From Mesostigma viride (taxonomy: Eukaryota > Streptophyta > Mesostigmatophyceae > Mesostigmatales > Mesostigmataceae), in contig RPFO01000153.1 in the NCBI GenBank assembly GCA_009746045.1, forward strand, positions 124,001 through 188,000: 64,000 nucleotides of DNA, in the 5' to 3' direction. A model generated the notes under the pieces. That model ran no database searches and was not told the origin of the DNA. It saw nothing but the letters and a program-made list of their open reading frames with translations. A program made the translations under genes and the position numbers. Every line of letters begins with the position of its first letter. The first letter of the stretch is position 1. Of the stretch, positions 32,401 through 41,099 are shown piece after piece.

Positions 32401-33760
32401 GCCACCCCTGCACATTCCCCCGCGGCCGCTGTCTTATGCTCGCGCCCGCAGGCACTGCCCGCCAGAACATGTTCCAGGCCTCCAGCGCGCATGGGTACCT
32501 GCAGCACCGCTCGGCCGAGGAGGCCGCACGCAGCAGCATGTCCCCCCGAGGGCTGGCGGCCGCAGGGCTGTCACCGCGGCTCAACCCGCCGCCGCCGCAT
32601 GCCCCGGCCGGCTTGCGCCCCACCTCGGCACCGAACAAGGGGCCGGGGGGCATGCTGGACATTGCAGGCCTCGCGGCCATGAAGCAGCAGCAAGGGTCGG
32701 CCGCGGTGATGGGGATGCCCTCGCCCATGGGGCTCAAGATCAAGGTGAGGTGGTGGTGGTGTTTTAACTATATCAAGGTGAGGGGGGCGCAATGGAGCTA
32801 CATTTATTTTTTTATGAGAGGGGGCGGTGTGGGTACATATTTTGCTCAAGGTATGGTGGGGTGTGGGAGACTCTTCCGTGCTCTCGTGCCGCGCAAACAT
32901 TTGGTTGCCATTGAAAAGTGGTTGCAGCTAGCTGTGCTGCAGAGTATGACATGCCTTATGTCATTTGAAATCCAGGCAAGAATTTGACGTGGGGAGGAAC
33001 TACGTGTTGGCCTTGTCAGACACCATCAATCACACCATTGGCATGATATCCACCTGACTTCAGTTCTGTCTCTTTCACATATGACACATGCTTTTGGTCT
33101 GCCAGGTGCTGGATGCCCACACCTTTCACCAGCTGTGCCACCCAGCGCTTAGCTATGTCGAAACATGGGGAATTGCCAAAAACTGACAGCCACCTCCCAT
33201 TTTCTTTTGTGCCCCACGACTCTCTACTTTTACATGATAAATAGGAAGGTTTTAAGCAATCGTGATAAATAGGAAGGTTTTAAGCAATCGTGATAAATAG
33301 GAAGGTTTTAAGCAATCGTGATAAATAGGGAGGTTTTGAGCAATCGTGATAAATAGGAAGGTTTTAAGCAATCGTGATAAATAGGAAGGTTTTAAGCAAT
33401 CGTGATAAATAGGAAGGTTTTAAGCAATCGTGATAAATAGGAAGGTTTTACGACTCTCTACTTTTACATGATAAATAGGAAGGTTTTAAGCAATCGTCTG
33501 CATGCTGCTGTCCTTACCACATCTGCGTCATCCCAATACAGGGTGCAACTGTGGGTGCACATGTAGTAACATCTTTGATCTGATTTTACAGGCATGCAAC
33601 GGTTTGTCTCGTTGATAGGTTACATTAACTGTAGTGACGTTTCCTGTATTTGCTTGTGCTGGGTTCTGTTATGGTGATTTCTGCCTCACAGCCCATGACT
33701 GCGTCTGGATTGACATCAAGCAAGGCCCGCCAACAGTCATCACCTAGCCCCCGGCGGTGA
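8045..33760 (+). CDS. Very large coiled-coil protein, possibly CCDC162 (DUF4549) type
   Basis: Eighteen GT-AG exons give about 3,050 residues: 8045-8161, 8983-9249, 9870-9996, 12529-14740, 15559-16348, 17691-18188, 19514-21956, 22443-22709, 23181-23607, 23909-24215, 25643-25963, 26476-26670, 28003-28068, 29126-29296, 30432-30784, 31633-31871, 32452-32744, 33692-33760. Splice phases agree except for one-base slips in a G10 run (20540-20549) and a C9 run (23944-23952). These look like sequencing errors or recent mutations. The N-terminal two thirds is helical with acidic linkers (16028-16065, 14332-14373) and a Gly/Ser linker (20820-20880). The last third is coiled coil (FEVERMQHAMDKFGSDMEL, AAENDELKRRMREAQ), ending in a Ser/Pro tail before TGA. 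A long N-terminal domain followed by coils suggests a ciliary CCDC162-like protein, but this is weak recollection. The start is uncertain: an acceptor at 8056 could make the first segment an internal exon. Confidence 0.8.
9284..9433. repeat. 45-bp minisatellite, three and a half copies
   Basis: A 45-bp unit beginning TCACCGTGTCCGGTGTCAGC is repeated about 3.3 times, close to the donor of exon 2 of the coiled-coil gene. It is intronic. Confidence 0.85.
9519..9684. repeat. Two tandem copies of an 83-bp unit
   Basis: Two copies of a segment starting CCTTGTCATCGCTGCGCACG are separated by exactly 83 bp, in the same intron as the 45-bp array. Identity is high (about five differences). No coding function is evident. 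Confidence 0.85.
10325..11962. repeat. 42-bp satellite, about 39 copies, in intron 3 of the coiled-coil gene
   Basis: The unit is CTATTGTGCTGGTCGTTGAT followed by AG(A/G)GGGCCCACTTTC(T/C)ACCATT. Copies vary at only two sites (A/G in AGRGGG and T/C in TTYYACC), apart from two units one base short near 11480-11530. Because 42 is a multiple of three, several frames on both strands stay open through the array, for example MVESGPSINDQHNR on the minus strand. The array lies inside an intron and has no start context, so I regard it as non-coding satellite. The low divergence argues for recent expansion or active homogenisation. Confidence 0.97.
14766..15187. repeat. 14-bp minisatellite, about 30 copies
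   Basis: A 14-bp unit, CACCATCACCCTCC, is repeated with occasional AACATC or ACCACC variants. It starts about 25 bp after the exon 4 donor of the coiled-coil gene. A 15-bp relative (ACCACACTTGCTACC) follows at 15238-15313 with five copies. Confidence 0.95.
16718..16812. repeat. Short degenerate repeat TGCCGTAGAGGA(C)
   Basis: About seven imperfect 15-bp units of the type CCGTAGAGGACCTGC lie in intron 5 of the coiled-coil gene. They have no coding significance. Confidence 0.75.
17218..17383. repeat. AAGG microsatellite
   Basis: About 40 copies of the tetranucleotide AAGG with two interruptions near the 3' end, in intron 5 of the coiled-coil gene. It yields KEGR and PSFL pseudo-proteins on the two strands. 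Confidence 0.97.
18172..18382 (+). repeat. Degenerate copies of the exon 6 splice donor
   Basis: The true exon ends GACGGGAAG|GTGAGA at 18188. Downstream, six further versions of this junction recur every 30-40 bp, such as GGGAAAGTAAGAA, GAGAAGGTAAGAA, GGCAAAGTGAGAA, GAGAAGGTAACTA and GGGAAGGTAAGCG. Each is preceded by a recognisable copy of the exon end (CTCAC..TGACGGG). The array is oriented with the gene and decays with distance. Confidence 0.75.
18366..18700. repeat. Two adjacent minisatellites (about 35 bp and about 19 bp)
   Basis: From 18366 to about 18505 there are four copies of a unit containing TTTCGCATCTGGTGGAAACC. From about 18553 to 18690 there are six or seven copies of a unit containing CGTATGGAACATTTCGTG(A/G). 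Both are intronic and follow the donor-copy array. Confidence 0.85.
18736..19470. repeat. 24-bp minisatellite, about 29 copies, intron 6
   Basis: The unit is CCCCATAAACAACTCCCCCTCCCAG (24-25 bp) with variants CATGAACA, CATCACCA and ATAAATAA. It fills most of the intron up to the exon 7 acceptor at 19513. The C-rich strand is the sense strand, so the array also acts as an extended pyrimidine tract. Confidence 0.95.
21967..22039. repeat. Poly-G / GGGGGGCA tract just after the exon 7 donor
   Basis: Ten bases into intron 7 of the coiled-coil gene an 18-base G run begins, followed by six GGGGGGCA-like units on the sense strand. It is a strong quadruplex candidate in the nascent RNA next to a 5' splice site. 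Confidence 0.9.
23091..23157. repeat. CA microsatellite before the exon 9 acceptor
   Basis: About 33 perfect CA dinucleotides lie 20-90 bp upstream of the exon 9 acceptor at 23180. The same arrangement recurs before exon 12 (26354-26455). Confidence 0.97.
24205..24302 (+). repeat. Four tandem copies of the exon 10 splice donor
   Basis: The exon ends GCAACAG|GTACGTGG at 24215. Copies with about 25-bp spacing read AATAGGTTAGAGGGG, AATAGGTGAGGGGTGG and CAACAGGTGAGGGGTGG. Each is followed by a GATGTCAG(C/T)-like spacer, so exon end, donor and early intron are duplicated together. Confidence 0.8.
24609..24646. repeat. Perfect 38-bp palindrome
   Basis: The sequence from 24609 to 24646, centred on TTCGAA, is its own reverse complement over 19 bp per arm (arm TACTCCCAGGACACCCTTC). 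It lies in intron 10 of the coiled-coil gene, just left of the 20-bp satellite. No gene function is visible. Confidence 0.95.
24766..25445. repeat. 20-bp satellite, about 34 copies, intron 10
   Basis: The unit is CTGCACATTTGGCCCCCACG, exactly 20 bp, with only three or four single-base variants (CTGCGCATTT) in about 34 copies. Near-identity suggests very recent expansion. Since 20 is not a multiple of three and the unit contains no stop, long pseudo-proteins appear in all frames. Confidence 0.98.
26354..26455. repeat. CA microsatellite before the exon 12 acceptor
   Basis: About 48 CA dinucleotides with a few AAACA interruptions at the left end. They lie 20 bp upstream of the exon 12 acceptor (26475) of the coiled-coil gene. 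Confidence 0.97.
26640..27115 (+). repeat. Degenerate copies of the exon 12 end plus donor
   Basis: The true junction is GTGGACCTGACCAAGTCG|GTGAGT at 26670. At least six decayed copies follow over 440 bp, for example CCCAAGTCGGTGAGC, GACCAAGTCGGTGAGC, GACCAAGTCTGTGAGT and GAACAAATCAGTGAGC. Several carry the upstream exon sequence (AAGCTGTGGAATGTGGACCT, AAGAAGCTATGG). Spacing is irregular (40-80 bp). Confidence 0.8.
27446..27715. repeat. 32-bp repeat (four copies) and 25-30 bp CTCCCTCCACA repeats
   Basis: From about 27446 to 27570 a 32-bp unit containing CTGACATGCTCTCGTACTTC is present four times. From 27575 to 27715 follow five or six looser units, CGCACGCAA(C/A)TC(T/C)CCCTCCACA. Both lie in intron 12. 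Confidence 0.85.
28042..28160 (+). repeat. Second copy of the exon 13 end plus donor
   Basis: Exon 13 ends GTGGCCAACAATCTTGCGCAGAAGAAG|GTGGGTG. About 75 bp further on (28111-28151) is a second version, GTGGCCAACAACATG..GCCCAGAACAAGGTGGGTG, again exon end plus donor in the same orientation. Confidence 0.75.
28945..28979. repeat. GT microsatellite
   Basis: A short GTGTGTATGTGT tract in intron 13 of the coiled-coil gene, upstream of the C-rich acceptor tract of exon 14 (28980-29125). Confidence 0.85.
29271..29790 (+). repeat. 36-bp minisatellite built on the exon 14 splice donor
   Basis: Thirteen clear copies and one degenerate copy of a 36-bp unit contain the last 27 nt of exon 14 (GTGTCCAAGGACCTGGGCCT and GGCG) plus the donor GTGAGT and six intron bases. 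The first copy ends the real exon at 29296. Copies 2-13 are intronic, and nearly all retain a functional-looking GGCG|GTGAGT donor. Using the second donor would add 12 residues in frame. Using the third or later would hit an in-frame TAG inside the unit. Confidence 0.93.
33229..33498. repeat. 27-bp minisatellite in the last intron of the coiled-coil gene
   Basis: About ten copies of a unit GATAAATAGGAAGGTTTTAA followed by GCAATCGT, with almost no variation apart from one GGGAGG variant. One copy is preceded by a duplicated segment, CGACTCTCTACTTTTACAT. No spacers occur, so this is not a CRISPR-like structure. Confidence 0.93.
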
Positions 33761-35495
33761 ATTCATGCATAGGCAGTAGTTCCGTCCGAAGGACCTTTGC
33801 CTTGTGAATTAGCTCTTCATGAAGCATATTGCTCAGTTCTGCTTCAATTATTGATAGGAACTGCTGGCTGGTGCCCATCTGTCAGTAAATGCATGGATTA
33901 ATTTAAAATCACCACATACCTCCTGTTTCTGTGTACCATAAGGCACTGCAGGGATACAAACCTCGTGGGCCGGCATTGTATCAAATGAGACAACTATTCC
34001 TGGACACATTGCGGTAAAACGTCGTGTGAGCAGTTGTCTGAGAGGAAAGGTGCGACGGCCGCGGAAGCCGCGTGCATGTGGCTATCTGTAGGAAGATCGA
34101 CATGCATGGAGGGAGGACGGCAAAAACAAAGTTGGCTGATGACTGTGTGTTGGAAGGAAAGGGATAGCCCGGCCATTCTCACTCTCGCTACACATTGTCT
34201 AGAGGTTGGTACGGTAGTTCCACATGTGCATGCAGGCTTTCAGCTTTGTCCTGATCCTGACAACACACCGGCTCACAGCCTGGAAAAATCCTCGATCAGT
34301 TACCTCTTGGGACAACTTTACCTCGTAAACCGTCCGTTGTCGAGGCTGTGCGGCGATATTCCGTATTGGATTCCCATGCAAAAATTATGGAGATGTTGTT
34401 GTGGATCTATCGATGCAGACTGAGCCTATAAGGTTGCTATGTGGTGACTGACAGTGGTCATGGCGCATGGCACTTGAGGCTAGATTCGTTGATTTGCACG
34501 TAGACTACGTCACGTGAGCATAGGTCCTCGATCAGTGGGATGGAAATGGGATGGGGTGGATGGATCGGCGGAGCTATCTATCTTCGAAGATCTAGTTACA
34601 GGGTCACAGGCAACATTAATTAATTAATTGATTAATTAAACTCGTGCTCCCGTTGGAGAGTCACGGAGCACCTAAGTGCTTTTAATCCCTGTGTGTACAC
34701 GACAGGAAGAAAGGGCAGAGACCCCCTTTCTCCTTCATGCCACAAAGGCATGCCACAGCTGCAATCGGACTCGGTAAACGATCCGGCAAGATCTGTGGGT
34801 GCAATCAGACCCATGAGAGCATATCATAACAAGGAGCGTCGACAAGTAATTTGAGCATAGCCAGGACGTAGCATGGCTGTACAAGGACTAAGCTAAGGCT
34901 ATTGCTGGTTGTGTACCGTGTTTTAGCGGTGCACGTGACTAGGTATGGTGGCACAGCTAGGCAAACATTCTAAGCATGGCTGCCATTAATTGATTAATTA
35001 ATTAATTAATTAATCAATTAGTAACACAACTCCGTTGGGAGTACATGTAGCACATATCCCGGAGAAGGGGCATATGGCTTTTAATACATTCTGGGCTACT
35101 TCCTGCAAGAGTGGAATGTAAGCAACACTTGCTCTAGGTGCCTCAAGGGCACCGGCACCACCATGCTGTCTCGGGTTCAACCCAACTAAGGGGATCCCGG
35201 CATGCATGGGGAGGAAGATCATCATGGCTATACAAGAGCTAGGGCATGGCTCTTCAATAGAGAGCGTCTCTCTGCATATTGTAGGCATAGCATGGCTAAA
35301 TTCTTAATGCCACATCCATGGAAAGTCCCACTATAGGCATGCCGGCTTGGCTAAATGTTGAAGGCATCATCCATGGGGGCCATTATGGGCGCACATGCGC
35401 GTGGGCCACATGCTAGGCTAAGCCTGACTAATAGACACTACTGGTATATATTCCCTAGTCTGAGGTGGCAGGAGGTGCCTGCCAGGGCTTGTGGT
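33761..35495. other. 3' flank of the coiled-coil gene; non-coding with LINE/SINE-like tails
   Basis: No convincing gene is seen after the stop codon at 33760. Two TTAA-rich tracts (34617-34639 and 34985-35024) each adjoin a motif reading, on the minus strand, CTCCCAACGG(G/A)AG. The same motif precedes the AT-rich tails at 63706-63990, so these are probably 3' tails of a retroposon family inserted on the minus strand. A block at about 34500-34600 (GTCACGTGAGCATAGGTCCT) resembles 62600-62690. Confidence 0.55.
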
Positions 35496-35503
35496 CAACG
35501 TGG

Positions 35504-36170
35504 ATGACCGCCCCCCTCCAGTATACCGGCTTCCCCCGTGCGCTCTGCCGGAGCTGAAGGTAGGTCGGCCATAGCTCGCGTCGCCGCTGTTGCTGGGCCA
35601 GGGTCACGTTGACCGCCCCCCTCCAGTATACCGGCTTCCCCCCTGCGCTCTGCCGGCCGGAGCTGAAGGTAGGTCGACCATAGCTCGCGTCGCCGCTGTT
35701 GCTGGGCCAGGGTCACGTTGACCGCCCCCCTCCAGTATACCGGCTTCCGGCCCCTGCGCTCTGCCGGCCGGAGCTGAAGGTAGGTCGGCCATAGCTCGCG
35801 TCGCCGCTGTTAATTGCTGGGCCAGGGTCAAGTCGTCGTCCAGCGTGAAGCGAGTCCTCGAGAGCTTCTTGCGGCATTTAAGGAACGACAGCTTGTCCGC
35901 CATGTACTTAAATGAGGTAAGGAGCACGGGTGCCGGGCCAGCCTTACCCCGCGCGCGGGGGAGGCGGACAGCCGACATCCGCAGCTCACCAGTGAGTTGC
36001 ATGGGGGCAAGAATGTCACGCTTAAATGCCGTGAGAAGAGTCGTCGAGGTCTCACCTGCCGGCTGGTCGAAGTGCTTGACGATGACATTGTGGCTGCGCT
36101 GAGTGATGTCGGCCTCCTCGCGAAAGCTGCCATGGCGGCAGTGACTACCAATGGATATACATTGAAGCAG
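35504..36170 (-). mobile_element. LINE ORF1-like remnant
   Basis: On the minus strand a frame of about 115 codons (about 36170 to 35822) reads RSHNVIVKHFDQPAGE, then LPRARGKAGPAPVLLT, then FTLDDDLTLAQQ. After it come three tandem copies of about 107 bp (35504-35822) encoding the LAQQQRRRELW..YLQLR segment. DDLTxAQQxxRRxLW is a pattern I associate with ORF1 proteins of algal LINEs. A diverged second copy lies at 36183-39213. No intact protein remains. Confidence 0.55.
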
Positions 36171-36331
36171 GGCTATTAGCTATAGTAGCCCGCAGGGGGC
36201 GTCCACAACTTGTGGTTGATCATCAGGTCCCCGCCCCTCGATCGAAGTACACCTCAAGGGCTTCTGGGGGTCCTGCTTGTGGTGGAGGTATTCCGGCCAC
36301 AGGTCGCGTCGCTGCTGCTGCTGCTGAGCGG

Positions 36332-37890
36332 CCGTGTTGGTTCGTACGGCACCTCGGGTATATGAAAATACGCCGTATTCCACGGTACTGACGCTTTCGA
36401 CCGCGTACGCCGTACGATTTTCACTGTTTTTCACTTTGAACTTAGCCGATTTTAAGGAGGTCGTGGACGTGTCACGCGGTGGGGAGAGGCCCAGACCTGT
36501 CAGTGGTACTAAAATTGCTGAAATTGCAGCAAGTGCATAGCTACTTGCTAGTACACGCGTGACGGTGTGCCTTTCTATATTTTTTGACAGGATTTTTTAT
36601 TCGCGGGAGAAAAGCTGCGAGGGGACAGAGCATGCATATGGCAGAATCATAAGGTTTAGGGACGGGTGCACTTCCAGAAAGACGCAGAAGAGTGAAGACG
36701 CAATTAAAGCAAATAGAGGGTGCCGGGTGCATGCGCCGGTTCATGTATTGTGCGCTAGGCAATCCTAAAAGAGGCGACCATGCCTAGAGTTCCAGTCGTC
36801 AAAAGGGGAGAGGAGTATCAATACCTCCACCTGATTGACGAGGTGGAAAAGACCGTGAGTGGGGAAGACGTGGTAGTCGGCCAGAGTTTGCCAGGCGTGC
36901 AAGCTGTGCGATTACAAGTTCGGCAGGCCTGGCAACTTTAGCAAGGATCGCGCTGTCGGCCATCTCGGCCACATCCCCAACAAGGGAGCCACATTTTGCC
37001 AGCAGTCTAGGAATGTAGAAGGCCTGATCGGGAGGCTTCAGGCGGCTGAGGCAGCCCGGTTGGAAAAGAAGGAGCAAAAGGCAGTGCTCGGTGCCCGCGT
37101 TGCCAAGGCCCTTCTGCCTGCCGCTGTCCCGGGTGCTGGCCCTTGTGGCTCTGGCAAGGCAGTGCAGAAGACGATTCCACAGTGCTTTTCCAATGCGCAG
37201 CTCCAGGAAGTCCGCCTTGCCCAGGCCTCTTTCTTTTACGAGAATGGCATTCCGTTTCACGTCGCCACCAGCGCCTCGTACAAGAACATGATCGCGGCAG
37301 TGGCAAAGTATGGACCTGCCGCAGCAGTGAAGGTCAATTCTGGGTTCATTGCCAATGATTTTATTTCTTAGGGATTCGTGGCATGCACTTGTTGTCATTG
37401 TGCAGCGTAGCTGCCATCTATAGTGCTATGACATCCTCTGCATCGAGGCTGCCAGAGCTCTGGGTGCATTATACCATTCAATCATGTATTATGTTGTCAA
37501 TAATGCATTGTAATAAAAGAGACCGGTGTTAGATGGTCAATAGTTTGCGTGTCCACAATATACAAATGTACTTGAAGGATGTATTGCAATGTCGATCTAA
37601 GTGTGGCAGGTGGCAAGTCACTGCCATTATGCTCATTAATGAATAGCAGAAGAGAGCATAGTACATAGTAACATTTGTTGGATGCAGGGCCACACATCCT
37701 TAGAATACCCCGTACTTTAAGCCTTGGCCTCAATAATACCCCGTACTTTTTTAGCACAATTTCAAAAATACCCCGTATGCCGTACTGCGTGTTTTTTCGC
37801 GTATTTTTTACCCCTCGCAAAAATACCTGTATTTTTACAGTACGCAAGGGTTTTACCGAGTACCCCGTACTGCCGTACAGACCAACACGG
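36332..37890 (+). mobile_element. hAT-superfamily DNA transposon (1,559 bp) with 8-bp target duplication
   Basis: The ends are inverted repeats: CCGTGTTGGTTCGTACGGCA on the left and CCGTGTTGGTCTGTACGGCA on the reversed right end, 18 of 20 identical. Both are flanked by the same 8-bp sequence CTGAGCGG (36324-36331 and 37891-37898), the hallmark target-site size of hAT elements. Inside is a BED-finger protein gene. Subterminal regions are rich in GTACGG/CCGTAC motifs, typical transposase-binding repeats. The catalytic RNase-H-like core and the hATC dimerisation region are absent, so this copy is non-autonomous. Confidence 0.88.
36780..37371 (+). CDS. Short BED zinc-finger / DUF659-start protein inside the hAT element
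   Basis: From the ATG at 36780, with a 40-nt GT-AG intron (36855-36894), the reading frame gives 183 residues ending at TAG 37371. Residues 26-52 hold a BED-like zinc site (C27, C30, H48, H51: ACKLCDYKF..AVGHLGHIP). Residues about 135-165 (RLAQASFFYENGIPFHVATS) look like the start of the DUF659 region of hAT transposases. The protein stops there, so it could bind DNA but not transpose. Either it is a truncated transposase or a small regulator. The 40-nt intron is very short. Without it the first exon runs out of frame, and translation might instead start downstream. Confidence 0.6.
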
Positions 37891-39379
37891 CTGAGCGGGG
37901 GTCAGGTCGTCGTCCAGCGTCCAGGTGAGGTCGTGCAAGTCCTCTTGCGACGAGAAAGGAACGGCGCTGCTTGTCCTCACGGGAGGGGAGGGTGAGCAGG
38001 ACTGGTGGGGGAGCCGCCTTGTCCCGTGAGTGGGGAAGGCGGTGGCACCCACTCAGTTCTACCTCACCTACCAGGCCCATGAGGGTATTAAGGAGCTGGT
38101 CCATGAGCTCTTTGGCAAGGGTGGTTGCGTCTCAACTGGCTTCTGGGGGAAGCGACGCAGCACCACCCGGCAGTCGCGGCGGGCGCGGTCGGTGGCCTCC
38201 CTTCGTTGTGCCTGGAGAAGGTCTTTAAGCTCCTGGAGTTTCGTAGCGATGGCGTTGGTGGTGGAGGAGGCGGTCGCTGTCCGCAGCAGAGTCCGTGCGC
38301 ATAGGGGAGGGGCGGATCGAGGTCGCCTGCATCCTGCCGGGGGGGCTGCTGGGATGCGATGGTGGCCGTCTGCTCCGCTATCTTTGGGACCTGTGAGGCC
38401 AGGGCCTCCGTGTGGGCGGTGTCAGATGGCTTCAAGCTTCTTCATGAGCACGCCGCACTTGCCCTCCACCTGGTTTAGGCGAGAGACAAGTGCAGCGTGC
38501 GTACGTCTCAGATGCCTGCGCCGCGGTGTGCAGCGCCGTGCACTATGGTTGGAGCTTGTGGATGACCTTGGTTTCCACATTGGAGACCCGGGCCTCCACC
38601 GTGTTGAGCGTCGTGTTTAGCGAGGTCAGCTTCTCAGCCAACGGTCAGGTCATGTGCTCCTCCAGCACTGGCTCAGATGTCATCCTTGCAGAGGGAGGGA
38701 GCCGATGTGGCTGCCGGCTGCGCAGGCCGGGCTGGGCCGGGTGCGGAGCTGGGCGACGAGGGCGTCTTCAGTGAGCTGGAAGTGGCTGCACAGGATGGCG
38801 AGGCGGTCACTGGGTGTTCCCTTGCCGGGCAAGGATTCAACCTCAGTCCAGGTTCTCGTCGGGGATGGGCCCACCTGGCCCGAGGAGCTTGCGTTCGTGT
38901 GTTTAAAAATGCACTATTTCGGCGCATTCTTCCGTCGTCATAGCCAGCCAGGCGCTGAAAGAGAAGTTCTAAGTCGTGGCTTGGGAGGAAGTGGCTCCAT
39001 TGTCGTGACAGGATGTGGCAGGGTTTCTTGGGCTCTGGTGAGTGGTGAGGCGCTTGGCGATGGGTTTGCTGGCGATGGGTTTGCTTGCCCAGGCGGCTGG
39101 GCATTACGGCAAGTACGATGGCGAGTGGCCGGGTTGGGCTGGGAGCCGGAAAGCTCCATAATTTTCCAAAACCCGTTTTGTTTGCTTTTGGAGTCGTCAT
39201 AGCTGCTTGTCACGTGCGTAAAGTTTTTTCCAATTTAATGTACTGCGTGTCAGCCGTAACCGATTATACTGGCATCGAGTGCGTCTTAAAAAGGCGCAGC
39301 GAATGCAAGGTTTTCTGACCAAATTTGGGGCTCAGACGCAACTGAAGATCTGAACTCCGCCGTCAGCCATTTTCGTACC

Positions 39380-39830
39380 TATGGGCATTTTCGTATCTAC
39401 GGGCAACATGGCCCGAACCACTATGGGTTATACCCAAGTCAGGGTCACACGCGAAGCCCCCACCAATCTGCCCAGGGGCGGTATCCTAATTCATAACTGC
39501 CCGCCACCTGTCTTTACAAGTCATCTGCCGCCGTATTATGTACAGACAAGCCAGGAGGCTGCCCAGGTGTGAGCCCGTCCCGTCTAGGGTATAAACACAT
39601 GTCCATTCCCAGCCTATGACGGAAAGTCCAGTGAATCATGACCATGCCGCGCGAGGCCAGGGGCTCGCCATCATTGTGAGGACGAAGCGCCGGCCGTGTT
39701 TGTGCGGGCTTGGTGCCGGAGTAGTCTATCTGATGTACATGTCGACCTGATCTGTGCGGGCCGGGTGCCCGGCTATAAGTATATAGGCGGGCCTAGGCGC
39801 CTGTGCGTAAGAATGGTGGAAATTAACATG
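39380..39830. repeat. Dispersed repeat, partner of 62650-63215
   Basis: This block shares long stretches with 62690-63215: GGTCACACGCG(A/G)AGCCCCCAC, GGAGGCTGCCC(A/G)GGTGTGAG, GTGCGGGCTTGGTGCC and TAGTCTATCTGATGT. The copy here lacks about 110 bp present in the other. No coding potential is recognised. A non-autonomous retroposon or transposon family is likely. Both copies lie next to LINE fragments. Confidence 0.65.
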
Positions 39831-39839
39831 GGGTAAAAT

Positions 39840-40045
39840 CTGGGTAAACAAATCCAAAGTGCCAATATATGCAAATTGTGAATACTTATTTAGCTCCCTG
39901 CGCAACATCTTGGTGACAGCTAGCGACGTCGAGCCGATCGATCGATCCTCCATCTTCCATGCGTCAAGGCCCACGTACGTCTCGGCTCCGTAGCCGGTCA
40001 GGATCGATTTCGTCAGAATGACGACCTTGAACAGGTCGCGTTTTA
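39840..40045 (-). mobile_element. LINE 3' fragment (C-terminal part of reverse transcriptase ORF)
   Basis: On the minus strand the sequence reads DLFKVVILTKSILTGYGAET, and further on LAVTKMLRRELN. This parallels LFKVLVLTVLTYGAEAWTLT and TVYRMLRQVLN in the better LINE copy at 60235. It is a short, decayed piece. Confidence 0.55.
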
Positions 40046-40499
40046 ATTATGATCATTGCCGGGGCATGCATGCAGGCGGGGCCGGAACTTGCTCCATGCA
40101 TGCCAGTACATACGTGTCGGTGCTCATCAGTAAAGCCCCCACGCCATACATACCGATCCAGGTGGCTTCATCTTGTCCTCGCAGCCAGGTAGCCATGCAG
40201 CTGCCAAGCAGTAATTGAAGCGGCCTGCAAGGTAGTTTAGCTGGGTGTCGTCTAAGTCTGAGGCGGAGAGTGGGGCGGGGGCCCTGCCAGGCCATCGGAG
40301 GGCCATGGGCAGATGGGCTCCCCGCTGACTGACCGCGCCGCCGGCCTGCTTGCCGACCCGCCGGCGGACCTGCCTCCTTTCACCTCCGAGGAGGTTACTG
40401 GCGGACGCGGTCCAGTGTCTTCGCGCTATGACGCGGCCACGGCCAGCTCTGACAGACGAGATCGATTCCGGCCGCGGTCGTCACGGGTGGGCCGGACTT

Positions 40500-41090
40500 T
40501 CGGGAACTTGCAGCAGTGTTCGAGGACACGGGGGTAACTGATGCTACAATGCGACCTCGATCTGCAACCGCCTTCTGCTGTTGGCGCAACGTACCGCCCC
40601 GGCCCTGCAATTACCTGGCAACACAGCTTGAGAACCATGCTGTATGTATAAAAACAAAGCCGGGTCACCTGCTGAACCGGACAACTATAGGGGGGTATGC
40701 ATCCAAAGTGCAGCCCTCAATTCTCCTCATGCGGCTCTGTCATCCTGAATCGTCTGCGCGCTGCCGCCTGGACGCCGGACACCGGCTTAGTGAAACCCAG
40801 TTTGGCTTCCGTCCCGGTCGCAACACAGTACAGGCGCTCTTTGTACCCGACGTACGCCTCCGACTGAAATGCATCGGCTCAGGCCTGGTGTCAGCATTTT
40901 TTTCACCTTGTGCTGGTGCTGGACTTAAACAAGGCCTTCGACTCGATTACATGCATGGCATGTTCTGGTCAGACTGGCAGCGTTGTGCAGCACATTCTGT
41001 TCCGGATTCCCGCGCCACTCATTGCGGTCATGCATACGCAAACTGTATGATCGAAGTGGTCCGGCACCACCTTGGTGCGCTGACTTGATA
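40500..41090 (+). mobile_element. Degenerate LINE reverse transcriptase fragment
   Basis: The plus strand carries, in different frames, DNYRGVCIQSA (about 40679-40711), RLSETQFGFRPGRNTVQALF (about 40782-40841) and LVLDLNKAFDSI (about 40913-40948). These are the ordered motifs around RT motif A of non-LTR elements (NYRGI, QxGFRPGRST, DxxKAFD). Frame changes between motifs show decay. Confidence 0.75.
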
Positions 41091-41099
41091 CGGGTCCAC

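Larger units (their letters stand above)
36183..39213 (-). mobile_element. LINE ORF1-like remnant split by a hAT insertion
   Basis: The minus-strand remnant starts near 39213 and includes a coiled-coil stretch (EKLTSLNTTLNTVEARVSNV at about 38578-38637) and RLPHSRDKAAPPPVLLT. It reaches DDDLTPAQ at 37899-37930, where the 1,559-bp hAT element interrupts it. Reading resumes at 36331 with QQQQRRDLWPEYLHHK and ends near 36183. If the hAT and one target copy are removed, the reading frame joins perfectly, so the LINE copy was already present when the hAT landed. Other parts of the remnant are out of frame. Confidence 0.6.

Noticed and set aside
33229-33498. CRISPR-like regularly spaced repeat
   Set aside because: Units are directly adjacent without unique spacers, and the genome is eukaryotic. 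This is an ordinary minisatellite.
34034-34423. 129-codon frame after the coiled-coil gene
   Set aside because: Cys/Trp-rich, unlikely composition with no splice-site support or recognisable motif.
35150-35215. Possible tRNA T-arm GGGTTCAACCC
   Set aside because: No matching acceptor stem, D-arm or anticodon arm could be placed around it.
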